Shown: positions 16,097 through 24,983, counted from the first letter of the stretch. The stretch: 64,000 nt of DNA from Streptomyces noursei ATCC 11455 (GCF_001704275.1 NZ_CP011533.1:1674001-1738000), one strand, 5' to 3'. Notes: generated by a model not told the origin, from the sequence alone. Program-made: numbers and translations.

Positions 16097-16594
16097 ATGG
16101 CCGTGAAGACCATTTGGCAGATCACCCATTCTTGTGGGCACAGCGCCGCCCGTGACCTGTCCGACCGGGCGGCCGACCGTCGCGCTGGCTTCGCCGAGTG
16201 GCTCGGCAAGCAGGAGTGCACCGATTGCTGGCGGGCCGCGAAGGAGGGTGACGAGCAGGACAAGGCCGCCCGGCTGGCGGCCAAGCGCGCCGAAGAGCAG
16301 GCCGAGTCCGAAGCCTGGTCAAAGCAGTACCGGATGCCGCCGCTCGAAGGGACCGAGCGCGCCGTCGCCTGGGGCGTTCGGTGTCGCCACCAGGTCCTGT
16401 CCGCCGCCTTTTCCGCTCTGGTCCTCGAAGGCGAGACCAGCGAGGGGGAGTGGGAGCAGATCGAGGAGTCGGCTCGCACCATCACCCGCGCCGGATGGTG
16501 GATCGACCAGCGCTCCTCCGAGCCTGGCGACCTCACCGAGCTGCTCCAGGCCGCCACCGAAGCCGACCGGCCCACCGAGAACCCCCACTTCTGA
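16097..16594 (+). CDS. Accessory protein with N-terminal Cys/His metal site
   Basis: 165 residues. The first 45 contain HSCGH and CTDC, a probable zinc site of the kind found in short Streptomyces proteins; an acidic-basic coiled coil (EEQAESEAW) and a helical C-terminal half follow. TAAGGAG lies 8 nt before ATG. Unlike neighbours it has no basic Pro-rich tail. Function unknown. Confidence 0.6.
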   Translation: MAVKTIWQITHSCGHSAARDLSDRAADRRAGFAEWLGKQECTDCWRAAKEGDEQDKAARLAAKRAEEQAESEAWSKQYRMPPLEGTERAVAWGVRCRHQVLSAAFSALVLEGETSEGEWEQIEESARTITRAGWWIDQRSSEPGDLTELLQAATEADRPTENPHF

Positions 16595-16598
16595 CCAC

Positions 16599-16626
16599 CC
16601 GGTGCCCCGCCCCGGCGGGGCACCGG
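16599..16626 (+). terminator. Hairpin after the 16097 gene
   Basis: CCGGTGCCCCGC and GCGGGGCACCGG form a perfect 12-bp stem with a CCCG loop. No T-run. Likely a terminator or processing hairpin between two accessory units. Confidence 0.6.
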
Positions 16627-16656
16627 CCCCCTCCTTGCCAGTGATGCGGATACCCC

Positions 16657-16956
16657 ATGCCCGAGTACCCCCTGCGCTGCGATGTGCGGCGCACCGAGAG
16701 CACCACCAACCTGCTCGACGACGACGATTGGTTCGAGCTGACGCGCGAGGTCCTCGACGCCACGGGCAGAGAGGCGGACGAAGATCCAGCGGCCTGCCGG
16801 TGGGCCGCCCTGCGCAACCAGGCCAACAGACTCGACATCGTCGCCACCGTCATCCGCCAGGACGGCCGCTGGGCCCGGTTGCACAACGACGCCTACTTCG
16901 CCCGCTCCGCCTGCGCGAACTTCGCCTATGACCATGGCCTCGACGAGCCGGGGTGA
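16657..16956 (+). CDS. Relaxase-derived single domain lacking catalytic histidines
   Basis: 99 residues. CRWAALRNQANRLDIVAT aligns without gaps to the relaxase segment CRWVAVRHADDHIHILAT (47429 gene), and LRCDVRRTE to WHCSVRTDP. All three histidines of the relaxase are replaced (Arg7, Arg58, Asp60). It therefore looks like a stand-alone piece of a MobA-type HUH fold that cannot nick DNA. It may bind DNA or the relaxosome as a regulator. Confidence 0.65.
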   Translation: MPEYPLRCDVRRTESTTNLLDDDDWFELTREVLDATGREADEDPAACRWAALRNQANRLDIVATVIRQDGRWARLHNDAYFARSACANFAYDHGLDEPG

Positions 16957-16962
16957 GCGCAG

Positions 16963-17029
16963 CGTCTACCAGCCATCTCCGGCTCGGCCAAATCGCGGAA
17001 TCTGCGGATCCTCTCTCCCTGACGGCCCG
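16963..17029 (+). repeat. Intergenic repeat, copy 1
   Basis: About 65 bp sharing CTCCGGC, CCAAATCGCGGA, ATCCTCT and GACGnCCCG with 24990-25054, in the same order and spacing, just before the gene at 17074. The core can fold weakly (CGCGGAATCTGCG). Possible shared promoter or regulatory site. Confidence 0.5.
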
Positions 17030-17073
17030 ACCCCCCGGGCTCTCGTTCGCCACTCCCCTTCGAGGTAGACGCC

Positions 17074-18351
17074 GTGATCGCCCATCTGCAGCGCGCCAGC
17101 CACACCGCCGGCCTGCTCACGTATCTGTACGGGCCGGGCGAGCACGGAAGCCACATCAACCCCCGCCTGATCGCGGGGGACGGCCATGGCGCGCCGATCG
17201 AGATGCTCGCCAAGCCCGAGACCCTGCCGTACCTGGCCCACGCTCTGGACGCGCCCGTCGAGCGCCTCGGGGCCCGCGCGCCCGAGCGGCCGGTGTGGGT
17301 TTGCTCGGTCCGCTCCGACCCCCGGCGCCCCGATCTGACCGACTCACAGTGGGCCGACGTTGCCCGCCGGGTGGTGGCGGCCACCGGGATCGCCCCGGAC
17401 GGTGATCCGGACGCCTGCCGATGGATCGCCCTGCGCAACCAGCCCCACCGGGTCTACGTCGTGGCCACCCTCGCCCGCGAGGACGGCAGCCTCCACAACG
17501 CCTACCGCGACGCCTTCCACCTGCAGACCGAGTGCCAGCGCATCGCGGCCGACCTCGGCCACCTCCCCTCAGCTCCCAGCCCGACCCACCGCGCCCAGGA
17601 GACCCTCGTGCCTTCCCCCTCCATCACCATCACCACCGAGCCCAGCGGCAGCATCTCGGCGAAGGGCGCCAACGACGACCTTTCCGCCACGCTTCTCAAG
17701 CACGCCGGTTTCCAGCAGATCCAGGACTGGTACGGCCGACGCCACCGCCTTCCCACCACCACCCCGACCGCTGACCGTTCCGCCATCGCCACCCACGCAA
17801 CCGAGATGCTCCGCGCCGCCCGCTACACCGTCGACCTCGACCCCTCACTCGACACCAACAGGTCGACCACCCCAGCAAACCTCCTCGGGCCCTACACGGC
17901 CGGAGCCGAAATCCTGCGCCTCACCGACCAGATCCGGGCCGCCGAGAGCAGGGCCGAACTTCAACAGGCGGTCGATCACCTACTCCACCCTGAGCACGGC
18001 GCACTGGAACGCGTCCGGGAAGCGCTGGAGGCGGCAGGCGAGCAGATATCCGACCTCGACGACGAGGCGTATGCGGTCGCCGACCGGTTCGGCGTCGCTG
18101 CGGAGTTTGTCTGCGCGGCGCAGTCCGAACTCTTCGGAGCGGAAACCGAATTGCAGCGTGCCGACGACTCGCAGCAGGACCAGGTGGAGGCGCGGACGCT
18201 GTCCCCAGCGCTCCCCGGCTCCCGAATCGCGGCTCTCGCCACATCGCCCGCGGCGGCCAAGGCGAAAGCGTCGTCAGCGCTCGGTGCTGGGGCACAGGAG
18301 GTCGGCCCGGCCGTACGTCCGTCGCAGGTCCCCGGCCCTCGGACCCGGTGA
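17074..18351 (+). CDS. Catalytically dead relaxase paralogue fused to an accessory domain
   Basis: 425 residues. Residues 1-165 match the N-terminus of the relaxase at 47429: SHTAGLLTYLYGPGEHGSHI, SVRSDPRRPDLTDSQWADVA, CRWIALRNQPHRVYVVAT. The histidines corresponding to relaxase His82, His132 and His134 are Val76, Arg126 and Tyr128, so nicking is excluded. Residues ~205-265 repeat the domain seen twice in the 15297 protein. A helical region and a tail with SRIAALATS and GPRTR follow. GTG start with GAGGT upstream. Likely a DNA- or relaxosome-binding helper. Confidence 0.7.
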   Translation: MIAHLQRASHTAGLLTYLYGPGEHGSHINPRLIAGDGHGAPIEMLAKPETLPYLAHALDAPVERLGARAPERPVWVCSVRSDPRRPDLTDSQWADVARRVVAATGIAPDGDPDACRWIALRNQPHRVYVVATLAREDGSLHNAYRDAFHLQTECQRIAADLGHLPSAPSPTHRAQETLVPSPSITITTEPSGSISAKGANDDLSATLLKHAGFQQIQDWYGRRHRLPTTTPTADRSAIATHATEMLRAARYTVDLDPSLDTNRSTTPANLLGPYTAGAEILRLTDQIRAAESRAELQQAVDHLLHPEHGALERVREALEAAGEQISDLDDEAYAVADRFGVAAEFVCAAQSELFGAETELQRADDSQQDQVEARTLSPALPGSRIAALATSPAAAKAKASSALGAGAQEVGPAVRPSQVPGPRTR

Positions 18352-18482
18352 CCCCGGTGCTCTCCCCTCTTCTCTCTCCGCCAACCTGCCGCGCGCCGGC
18401 CCGCCCATACGGGTGGGGAGCACGCGCTCCCCCTGCTCCCCATCCAGCCCGCAACGTCCAGCACAACGACCGAGGAGGAACC

Positions 18483-19157
18483 GTGGCCGAGTTCTACCCG
18501 AGCATCGGTGAGGTCGTCGGCGCCGCGATGCAGCACAACATCCGGCTCGCCCACGGCGGTGAGGCGTCCGGCTCCGACACGCCGCTGCAGGTCCGCTACC
18601 TGCCCCATCCGTCTGCCGACCCGCACTCCGTCCCGGGGATGATCGCCCGGCTCACCGAGACCGCAACGCCAGATGAGGTCGCCGGAATCATCGAGGAGGT
18701 CAACGGTGCCCTGGTCGGGGCCCTGCCGCAGCTGACCGAACTCGTCGCCGCAGCAGCCGACTGGGCCCGCGTCCGCCTGGACTTCGACGACCCGCACCAC
18801 AACCCGGCCTTCGAGACGTGGACACGACTGGCCGCCGCCCACGGAATGCTCCGCGACGCCCAGGAGCAGTTGGAGATCGCCAAGGACGGGATCGCCGCGT
18901 GCCGTACCGGCCTCAGCGAGCCCAGGCACCACGAGATGGTCAACGTCCTACGGGCCAGGGAACTGCTCAGCGACGTCCTCGGTGCCGACGCGGTCGCGGA
19001 AACCGCACCGTCCGCCACACGGAGTCCGGAGGCGGATCGGCAGCGCGCCGCCCGTACCTCCTCCCCGCAGGCCGCCGCCCAGCGCACGACGCCCTCGGCC
19101 AGTACGTCAGGACCACCGGCCGGCGCCCCGCCGCCCCGGTCGCCGCGCACCCGATGA
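18483..19157 (+). CDS. Helical accessory protein with basic Pro-rich tail
   Basis: 224 residues from a GTG 3 nt behind GAGGAGGAACC, which rules out the longer reading from 18348. The core (~25-165) is helical: MIARLTETATPDEVAGIIEEV, then a segment around ADWARVRLDFDDPHHNPAF, and AHGMLRDAQEQLEIAKDGIA. The last 55 residues are low-complexity and end RSPRTR. Not recognised. Confidence 0.65.
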   Translation: MAEFYPSIGEVVGAAMQHNIRLAHGGEASGSDTPLQVRYLPHPSADPHSVPGMIARLTETATPDEVAGIIEEVNGALVGALPQLTELVAAAADWARVRLDFDDPHHNPAFETWTRLAAAHGMLRDAQEQLEIAKDGIAACRTGLSEPRHHEMVNVLRARELLSDVLGADAVAETAPSATRSPEADRQRAARTSSPQAAAQRTTPSASTSGPPAGAPPPRSPRTR

Positions 19158-19197
19158 CCTCGCCCACCGACTTCCTTCCAGAACAGGAGCTGCCCCG

Positions 19198-19380
19198 ATG
19201 ACCAGCAGAAGAGCGCCGCGCGCCCCGCCCCCACCACTCGCCTCCGCTCACTCCCAGGACCAACCATGCCCGCACCGCGTACCAGCGCGCCCTCGACCAC
19301 CACCGGGTCCGACGCGCTCCTCTACCTCTTCATCGGCATCCTCGGCATCGCTCTCGCCTTCGCTTCCCTGGCCTGGCTGA
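19198..19380 (+). CDS. MTSRRAPR leader ORF, copy 2
   Basis: Starts MTSRRAPRAPPPPLASA, 68 bp before the TraG-like start, and continues out of frame inside that gene. Same opening eight residues and placement as 10267. Probably a translational leader. Confidence 0.42.
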   Translation: MTSRRAPRAPPPPLASAHSQDQPCPHRVPARPRPPPGPTRSSTSSSASSASLSPSLPWPG

Positions 19381-21053
19381 CAGGCAACCTCACCAACACC
19401 CTGGTCGGTGCCGGCCCGTGGGTGTCCTTCAGGGCCACCGACGCGCTGCTTCACCCCGACGTGCTCTGGCCGCACCTGAGCCCCACAGCGCTGCTGGTCG
19501 GCGCCCGGATCATCCCCGGCCTGCTCTCCGTCTGTCTCACCACCGCCGGCCTGGTCCTGTGGATGCGTCTGCGCGGCGGCGCGAAGAACGGCCTCGCCCG
19601 CAAGGCGGATCTCGCTCCGCTGCTGGACAAGGAGATCACTGCCAAGGCCAGGAGCCTGCGGCCGAGCCTGTCCGATCTGAAGCCGAACCAGGTCGCCCCG
19701 GCCGACCGCGGGATCCTCGTCGGCACCCTCTCCCCGGGTCGGACCAAGGTCCGCGCCTCCTGGGAGGACGTGATCGTCGCGATCATGGCCCCGCGCTCCG
19801 GCAAGACCTCCGGACTGGCGATCCCCGCGATCCTGTCGGCTCCCGGCCCGGTCTTGCTGACCTCGAACAAGGCGGCGAACGACGCCTTCACCGCGACGGT
19901 GGACGCCCGCGCCGAGATAGGCACGATCTGGACCCTCGACCCGCAGCAGATCGCCCACCACCCGCGCGAGATGTGGTGGGACATCCTGGCCGACGCCCGC
20001 GACCTCGCCGGGGCGAAACGCCTTGCCGGACACTTCGTCGCCGCCAGCGTGGACGAGTCGAACGGCTCCGACTTCTGGTCCACCGCCGCGAGCAACACCC
20101 TCGGCGCGCTGTTCCTCGCTGCCGCCAGTCACCGACGCCCCATCACCGACGTCCTGGCCTGGCTCGCCTCCCCTGCTGACCGCACTCCCGTCGACCTGCT
20201 CACCGACGCTGGCCACGACGCGGTCGCCGCCCAGCTCCAGGGCACCGTCAGCGGGGCCACCGAAACGCGGGACGGCATCTATGAGACCGCGAGGCAGTAC
20301 GCGAGCTGCCTGCTCGACCCGGACGTCGCCGCCTGGGTCACCCCCAGCAAGCACCTTCCCGAGTTCAAGCCCTCCGCGTTCGCCACCTCCCGCGACACTC
20401 TGTACCTCCTCAGCAAGGACGGCGGCGGCTCGGCGTCGGCGATCATCGCCGCAGCAGCCGATGCCGTGATGCGCGCGGCCGTGGTCGTCGCCGAGCGCTC
20501 CGGCGGGCGGCTCGACCCGCCCGCCCTGTGCGTCCTCGACGAGGCCGCCAACGTCTGCAAGATCAGCGATCTCCCCGACCTGTACAGCCACCTGGGCAGC
20601 CGGGGCGTCATCCCGATGACGATCCTGCAGTCCTACCGGCAGGGCCAGCGGTGCTGGGGCGACGCAGGCATGGACGCCCTCTGGTCCGCCGCCACCATCA
20701 AGATCGTCGGAAGCGGCATCGACGATGCCGACTTCGCCGACCGCCTGAGCAGGCAGGTCGGTGACCACGACGTGCAGACCACGTCGGTGTCGACCAGTGA
20801 CGGCGGAAAGTCCACTTCGGTGAGTATGCGTACCGAGCGGATCCTGCCGCCGGACGCGATTCGCGCGCTTCCCAAGGGGAGGGCGCTGCTGTTCGCCACC
20901 GGCATCCGGGTGGCCATGCTCGACCTCCGGCCCTGGTACAAGGAGCCCTCCGCCAAGGTGGTCGGCCGGGCCTCGGCCCGCGCAACGGAGGCCATCACCG
21001 AGCGGGCCACCGCCAAACCCCTTGGCCGCGACGACTTCGGGCTGTCGGCATGA
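19266..21053 (+). CDS. VirD4/TraG-type coupling protein
   Basis: 595 residues: two N-terminal membrane helices (~17-38 and ~75-98), Walker A APRSGKTS near 173-180, Walker B LCVLDEAANV near 420, and the TraM/TraG-recognition part with GSRGVIPMTILQSYRQGQRCWG. It docks the relaxosome and other substrates to the secretion channel. The C-terminus LGRDDFGLSA recurs almost exactly at the end of the WhiB protein encoded at 51230. The stop overlaps the next ATG. Confidence 0.9.
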   Translation: MPAPRTSAPSTTTGSDALLYLFIGILGIALAFASLAWLTGNLTNTLVGAGPWVSFRATDALLHPDVLWPHLSPTALLVGARIIPGLLSVCLTTAGLVLWMRLRGGAKNGLARKADLAPLLDKEITAKARSLRPSLSDLKPNQVAPADRGILVGTLSPGRTKVRASWEDVIVAIMAPRSGKTSGLAIPAILSAPGPVLLTSNKAANDAFTATVDARAEIGTIWTLDPQQIAHHPREMWWDILADARDLAGAKRLAGHFVAASVDESNGSDFWSTAASNTLGALFLAAASHRRPITDVLAWLASPADRTPVDLLTDAGHDAVAAQLQGTVSGATETRDGIYETARQYASCLLDPDVAAWVTPSKHLPEFKPSAFATSRDTLYLLSKDGGGSASAIIAAAADAVMRAAVVVAERSGGRLDPPALCVLDEAANVCKISDLPDLYSHLGSRGVIPMTILQSYRQGQRCWGDAGMDALWSAATIKIVGSGIDDADFADRLSRQVGDHDVQTTSVSTSDGGKSTSVSMRTERILPPDAIRALPKGRALLFATGIRVAMLDLRPWYKEPSAKVVGRASARATEAITERATAKPLGRDDFGLSA

Positions 21054-21280
21054 GCGCGCCCACGCCGCGATCCGGTCGTCTCGTGGGTTCACCGGTCGTT
21101 CGGCGCGACGGCCGGTGGTGGCTGGTCAGCGGTGCCGGCTCGATTCTCGCCACCGACCCGACGTTCACCGGCGCCCTGGACGGCTTCGCCGCAGCGGTGG
21201 CCGCCGCCGACCAGGCCGTCGCTGACCTCCGTTCCCGGCAGAACGGACACCCGGCTCCCGATGGTGGGGGGCAGCGATGA
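21050..21280 (+). CDS. Small protein coupled to the TraG-like gene
   Basis: 76 residues overlapping both neighbours by ATGA-type junctions (21050 and 21277). GSPVVRRDGRWWLVSGAGSI suggests a small beta sheet, followed by an amphipathic helix LDGFAAAVAAADQAVADL. Not recognised; position suggests a role with the coupling protein. Confidence 0.6.
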   Translation: MSAPTPRSGRLVGSPVVRRDGRWWLVSGAGSILATDPTFTGALDGFAAAVAAADQAVADLRSRQNGHPAPDGGGQR

Positions 21281-22449
21281 GCCCCTTGTTGGATGTCGAA
21301 CAGGCAGTGCTCGGCTCGGTGCTGCTTGACCCCAGTCAGCTCGCGCACCTCGACTGGCTCGCGCCGGATCACTTCTACCGGCCGGTCCACCAAGCGCTGT
21401 TCGCCGCACTGCGCAAGCTACAAACCGACGGCCACCCCGCGTTGGCCACCGTGGATTCCGTGCCGCTGTCATGGGTGACCGATGCGGTCGACGAGGCCAG
21501 CCTCCACATCCGGGGGCTAACTGCGTCATACGCGCACACCCTGATCTCGGCATGCCCGCGCCCCAGGCACGCTCCGGTGTACGGCCGGATGGTGCTGGAG
21601 GGCGCGATCCATCGCACCGTGACCGAGCACGCGGTCCGCCTTCACCAGGCCGCCCGCGCCGACGCCCTCCAGGGCGAGGTGGAGGGAGCGCTGCACTATG
21701 CGGATGTCCTGACCGGGGTGCTCGGCGATCTCGCACGGCGTTGGGGGTTCGAGCCTCGCCCGGTCGCGCCTGCCACGCCACCGGCCGCCGCCCCGGCCGC
21801 GCCCCCACCAGTCCGGGCAGACCAGGTCGCCGAGGACGAGCGGTTCCTGCTGGCGGTTCTGGTCGAGCGGCCGAAGGCGATGGACGAAGTGGTCGGCTGG
21901 CTGCGGCCGGGCGACTTCGCCGACCCGGCCCACGGCCAGCTCTACCGCTGCCTCGGGGCACTGCACCACCGGGGCGAGCCCATCGACCGGATCACCGTGC
22001 TGTGGGAGGCCCAGCGTCGCGGTCTGCTTGCCGACGGCACGCTGTCCGCCGAACAGCTCACCGCCATCTGCGACGGTGTCGGCCCCGGCAGCGCCGAGTG
22101 GCTCGGCGAACAGGTCATGCGCTCCTCCGTCACCCGCACGGCCGCAGTCTCCGCTCGCGCCATCCGCGCGCTGGCCGAGAACGAGACCTTGGCCCTCGGG
22201 CGGCTCATCAGCCATGCGCTGCATGCGCTCGGTCCGCTCGAAGACGTGCGCACCCGCTGGCAGGCCGCGAACGGCCACCCCGCACCGCCGTCGCCGACCC
22301 CCGCGCCGCCAACCGAGGAACCCGCTGTGGCACGCGTCCACGCCGCCCTCGCCCGCAGCACTCCACGACCAGCCGCCCGGCCACCGGAACGCCCATTCCC
22401 TGCCTCCAAGCCATCAGGCGCACGGCCTCCCTCGCGCACCCACGGCTGA
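21277..22449 (+). CDS. Two DnaB N-terminal domains without a helicase domain
   Basis: 390 residues. Residues ~5-115 (EQAVLGSVLLDPSQLAHLDW, PDHFYRPVHQALFAALRKL) and ~185-285 (DERFLLAVLVERPKAMDEVV, GDFADPAHGQLYRCLGAL, VLWEAQRRG) are both DnaB N-terminal domains. The RecA-type ATPase of DnaB is absent; instead there is RVHAALARS and a Pro-rich basic tail. DnaB-N mediates hexamer and primase contacts, so this may recruit or block host replication proteins, perhaps after transfer to the recipient. Confidence 0.78.
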   Translation: MSPLLDVEQAVLGSVLLDPSQLAHLDWLAPDHFYRPVHQALFAALRKLQTDGHPALATVDSVPLSWVTDAVDEASLHIRGLTASYAHTLISACPRPRHAPVYGRMVLEGAIHRTVTEHAVRLHQAARADALQGEVEGALHYADVLTGVLGDLARRWGFEPRPVAPATPPAAAPAAPPPVRADQVAEDERFLLAVLVERPKAMDEVVGWLRPGDFADPAHGQLYRCLGALHHRGEPIDRITVLWEAQRRGLLADGTLSAEQLTAICDGVGPGSAEWLGEQVMRSSVTRTAAVSARAIRALAENETLALGRLISHALHALGPLEDVRTRWQAANGHPAPPSPTPAPPTEEPAVARVHAALARSTPRPAARPPERPFPASKPSGARPPSRTHG

Positions 22450-22504
22450 CTCGCCCTCCCCGCCACCCCAAGCCATCCGACCGACCTCACCTCTGGAACA
22501 CACC

Positions 22505-22594
22505 GTGGACAACACTCCTATCTCCGATGCCCTGGCTCCGCGCGCCACGGCCTCAACCTTCGACGCCCATCACGGTGCCCGTAGTTACGAATAA
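22505..22594 (+). CDS. Possible 29-codon ORF, perhaps a truncated gene start
   Basis: GTG at 22505 opens MDNTPISDALAPRATASTF and stops at 22592-22594, close to where the foreign HNH segment begins. It may be the beginning of a transfer-region gene cut by that insertion. Weak ribosome site. Confidence 0.25.
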   Translation: MDNTPISDALAPRATASTFDAHHGARSYE

Positions 22595-22626
22595 ACTGCG
22601 CGGCGTCTAACTAAGGCGGGGGCGCA

Positions 22627-23670
22627 TTGTCGAAGAACAAGAAGCAGGTGCGGCCGTCCAACGAGGTCCCTTCCCGCAGCGGGCGCATCGCCGTCCAGGA
22701 ACTTGCGGACCTTGGTTGGACGGCAGAGATGATCGCCTACCTGCGCAAGCGGCACCAGGAGCAGCAACCGCAGCCGATGCCGTCCTTCTTGCAGCGCGCT
22801 CCACAGGCGTTCGACGCGGCATGGCTCCGTCGAACAGCCACCGAGCCGTCCGTGCGGCGCCTGGTCGTGGAAGCCGCCGCCAGGCAGCGTGAACAGCGGC
22901 GGCGTCAGGCGCAGAAGGATGCACAGCGAAGGGAGGAGCGCCGCAGACGGCAGGGGGAGAACGCAGCGCGCCAGGCTGTGCAGCAGCCCCAACCGGCCCG
23001 CACATACATTCCGCCGCCGGAGGAGCCCCGCGCCCGCAAAAAGGAGCCCAAGCCCGCGCTGCCACCACAGCAGGATCGCCGCCGGGAAGACCCTGAACCC
23101 GTGCCCAGGCACGCGGCTGCCTCGCATCCGGCACCGGACGCAAGCGAGCCTCGCAGACGCACGGAGCCGCGCGCCCGTCTCCGTGATACCGAGCCGACAT
23201 CTGCCGTACCGACTGCGTTCTCCACGCCACCCCCAGCGCCAGCTCCTGAGCTTTCTGCGAGGCGAATTACGACACCGGCCACGGCGAGCGCCACCAGCCG
23301 TAGCTACCAGGAGCTCGTGAACGCCCTGGACTCCATGGGGAGCGTCAACACCCGCCGGCCATCGACCATCAACCGGCGCCAACGCTCGGCGCGGGCACGG
23401 GCTGCGGTATTGGCCCGCAGCGGAGGCTTATGCGAGAACCCTGAGTGCTCTTCGCCGGGCTTCCAGGCGGTCACCGATGCCGGGGAGCCCATCCTGGAGG
23501 TTGATCACGTGCGAGATCTCGCGCTGGACGGCGCAGACCACCCGGTGAACATGGTGGCCCTGTGCCCCAACTGCCACGCCCTCAAGACCCGGGGCACGGA
23601 CCGTGAGGCGCTGCGGAAAGCGCTGGCACGGGTGGCTCGAGAACGGCACGTGGCGGCCTGGCAGACCTGA
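22627..23670 (+). CDS. HNH endonuclease with long charged N-terminal region
   Basis: 347 residues from a TTG behind AAGGCGGGGG. Residues ~80-120 are an Arg/Glu/Gln coiled coil and ~120-225 are disordered. The C-terminal ~90 hold the nuclease: GLCENPECSS, EVDHVRDLALDG, and NMVALCPNCHALKTRG give two Cys pairs and the HNH residues. Such proteins cut DNA in mobile elements or defence. It stands at the left edge of a scarred insertion. Confidence 0.75.
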   Translation: MSKNKKQVRPSNEVPSRSGRIAVQELADLGWTAEMIAYLRKRHQEQQPQPMPSFLQRAPQAFDAAWLRRTATEPSVRRLVVEAAARQREQRRRQAQKDAQRREERRRRQGENAARQAVQQPQPARTYIPPPEEPRARKKEPKPALPPQQDRRREDPEPVPRHAAASHPAPDASEPRRRTEPRARLRDTEPTSAVPTAFSTPPPAPAPELSARRITTPATASATSRSYQELVNALDSMGSVNTRRPSTINRRQRSARARAAVLARSGGLCENPECSSPGFQAVTDAGEPILEVDHVRDLALDGADHPVNMVALCPNCHALKTRGTDREALRKALARVARERHVAAWQT

Positions 23671-23675
23671 GCCGC

Positions 23676-23865
23676 CGGTACGTTCAAGGTCGTCGGCTTG
23701 CGGTTGGGCCCGGACGTGCACTTCTGCGCCGTCCCCCTCGATGCTGTCGATGACCACGTCCGACAGGTGAGGGAACAGGCGATCAAGCTCCGGTAACTCG
23801 TACACACATCACAACGTCACGCGGCCACGGTCAGTCACCGGTTCCCACTTGCCCTGCCAAAGCCC
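23676..23865 (-). mobile_element. ISL3-family insertion sequence fragment (terminus and transposase start)
   Basis: Inverted terminus starts at 23865 (GGGCTTTGGCAGGGCAAG read leftwards). The transposase start ELDRLFPHLSDVVIDSIEGD then breaks off around 23676, just past the HNH gene stop. LFPHL..V.I..I is the usual ISL3 transposase opening. No catalytic part remains. Confidence 0.65.
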
Positions 23866-24057
23866 GTTCTCGCGTCCAACGGCATCTGTTTCCCCTGGGA
23901 TTTGGGGCTCGGAGCCGGATTCATCGGGGGCGAGCTGGGCTGGGCTCTGGCAGACAGCACGTGCTGGGGGTTGGGCCGGTGGTACAGCAGAATCGGATGT
24001 CAGTAGCCAGAGGCCGCGGTTGAGCGGTGAGGGGTCTCGACCGCCGCAGACCTCCGC

Positions 24058-24264
24058 TCAAGCATGGCCGTTTGCCGGGTTCCTGCCACCTACCTTGATG
24101 AGCACGTTGGCATCGGTCTTACCGAACAAGCCGTCCTTGTTCGCGAGGTTGCGGGCCGCGATGACCGACACCTCAATGGTCCTGGAAGCGGCCTGAGCGG
24201 CCGGGGCGACAACGAAGGTGGCGACGACCGCCAGAATCGCGCTGATAGCAAGGTGGGATTTCAT
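24058..24264 (-). pseudogene. Secreted C2-domain protein, truncated
   Basis: 68 residues: signal peptide (LAISAILAVVATFVVAPAAQA) with an AQA-type cleavage site, then IEVSVIAARNLANKDGLFGK followed by TDANVLIKVGG, the first strands of a C2 calcium/lipid-binding domain (about 110 residues when complete). It stops at 24058 after a quarter of the domain, so it is probably a fragment. It sits between two ISL3-type termini in the same orientation. Confidence 0.5.
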
Positions 24265-24352
24265 GTCCGGCTCAACGATCAGACACTCGTCGGGAAACGG
24301 CGGTCAGGGCGGGCGAAGCTGGACCTCCTCCGCCGCCGAGTCCTGTACTCCT

Positions 24353-24403
24353 CATAACGCCGCCACGGTCAGTTATCGGTTCACGCTTGCCGTGCCAGAG
24401 CCC
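24353..24403 (-). repeat. Second ISL3-type terminus, direct repeat of 23815-23865
   Basis: Reads GGGCTCTGGCACGGCAAG leftwards and then follows the 23815-23865 copy for ~47 bp with roughly 80% identity (CGGTTC, GGTCAGT, GCCACG blocks shared). No transposase follows. With the first copy it brackets the C2 fragment. Confidence 0.55.
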
Positions 24404-24494
24404 ATCTCGATGTCGTCCGACAACCCAAGGCCCCGACCGCCCACGACAGTCGGTAACAGCCCGAGTTCCCGCCGAAGAACCCTCGGAAATTCTG

Positions 24495-24983
24495 AACCCA
24501 AGGAAGTCACGGAATCAAGGGCTCGCCGAACCAGCGGCACGGCAACGGGGACATGACGCTGCCAAGCGCGGCGGCTTCGCTGCTGCCCACCCCGAGGGCG
24601 AGCGACACCAGCAGTTCAGTCCGCCGTCCGGGCAAGAGCTGGCGCCCGCCCTTGTCGGCGGCGGTCCTGCCGCTGTGGGCGGAAGCGGACCCGGGAGCCG
24701 GGGGCCCGACGGACGATGGGGAGCCTATGGATCCGCCATCACCCGATGGGAGACGCTCACCCGTCCCGCACCGGCACCCACCGACGCGGCCGGACGCCTG
24801 CGCGCCGACTTCGTGGAGTGGATGCAGGGCCTTCCCGCTGGCTGGGTGACCGCCACTCCAGGGCTTGGCCGACCGGCTCAACTCACCGCGCTCGGCAACG
24901 GCGTGGTCCCCCAACAGGCTGCCCGAGCTGTGCAGTTGCTGGCTCCGCCCTTCCCTCACTGCCCCCGCTGCACCGCGCCTTAA
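24495..24983 (+). pseudogene. C5-cytosine DNA methyltransferase, C-terminal remnant with frameshift
   Basis: One frame reads GIKGSPNQRHGNGDMTLPSA, then SLLPTPRASD, and PLSAAVLPL to about 24690. The next frame continues with GAYGSAITRWETL, FVEWMQGLPAGWV, LGRPAQLTALGNGVVPQQAA to TAA at 24981. Together these are the C-terminal blocks of phage-type Dcm methyltransferases (the GNGVVPQQ motif X region). A stop lies upstream near 24487 and the catalytic domain is missing. Confidence 0.7.

Noticed and set aside
19266..21053. FtsK/TraB-type double-strand DNA translocase as in pSAM2-like elements
   Set aside because: The ATPase has TraG/VirD4 topology and sits with VirB4- and VirB6-like genes and a relaxase, so transfer is of the type IV kind.
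21277..22449. Complete DnaB helicase
   Set aside because: No Walker A or RecA core follows the two N-terminal domains.
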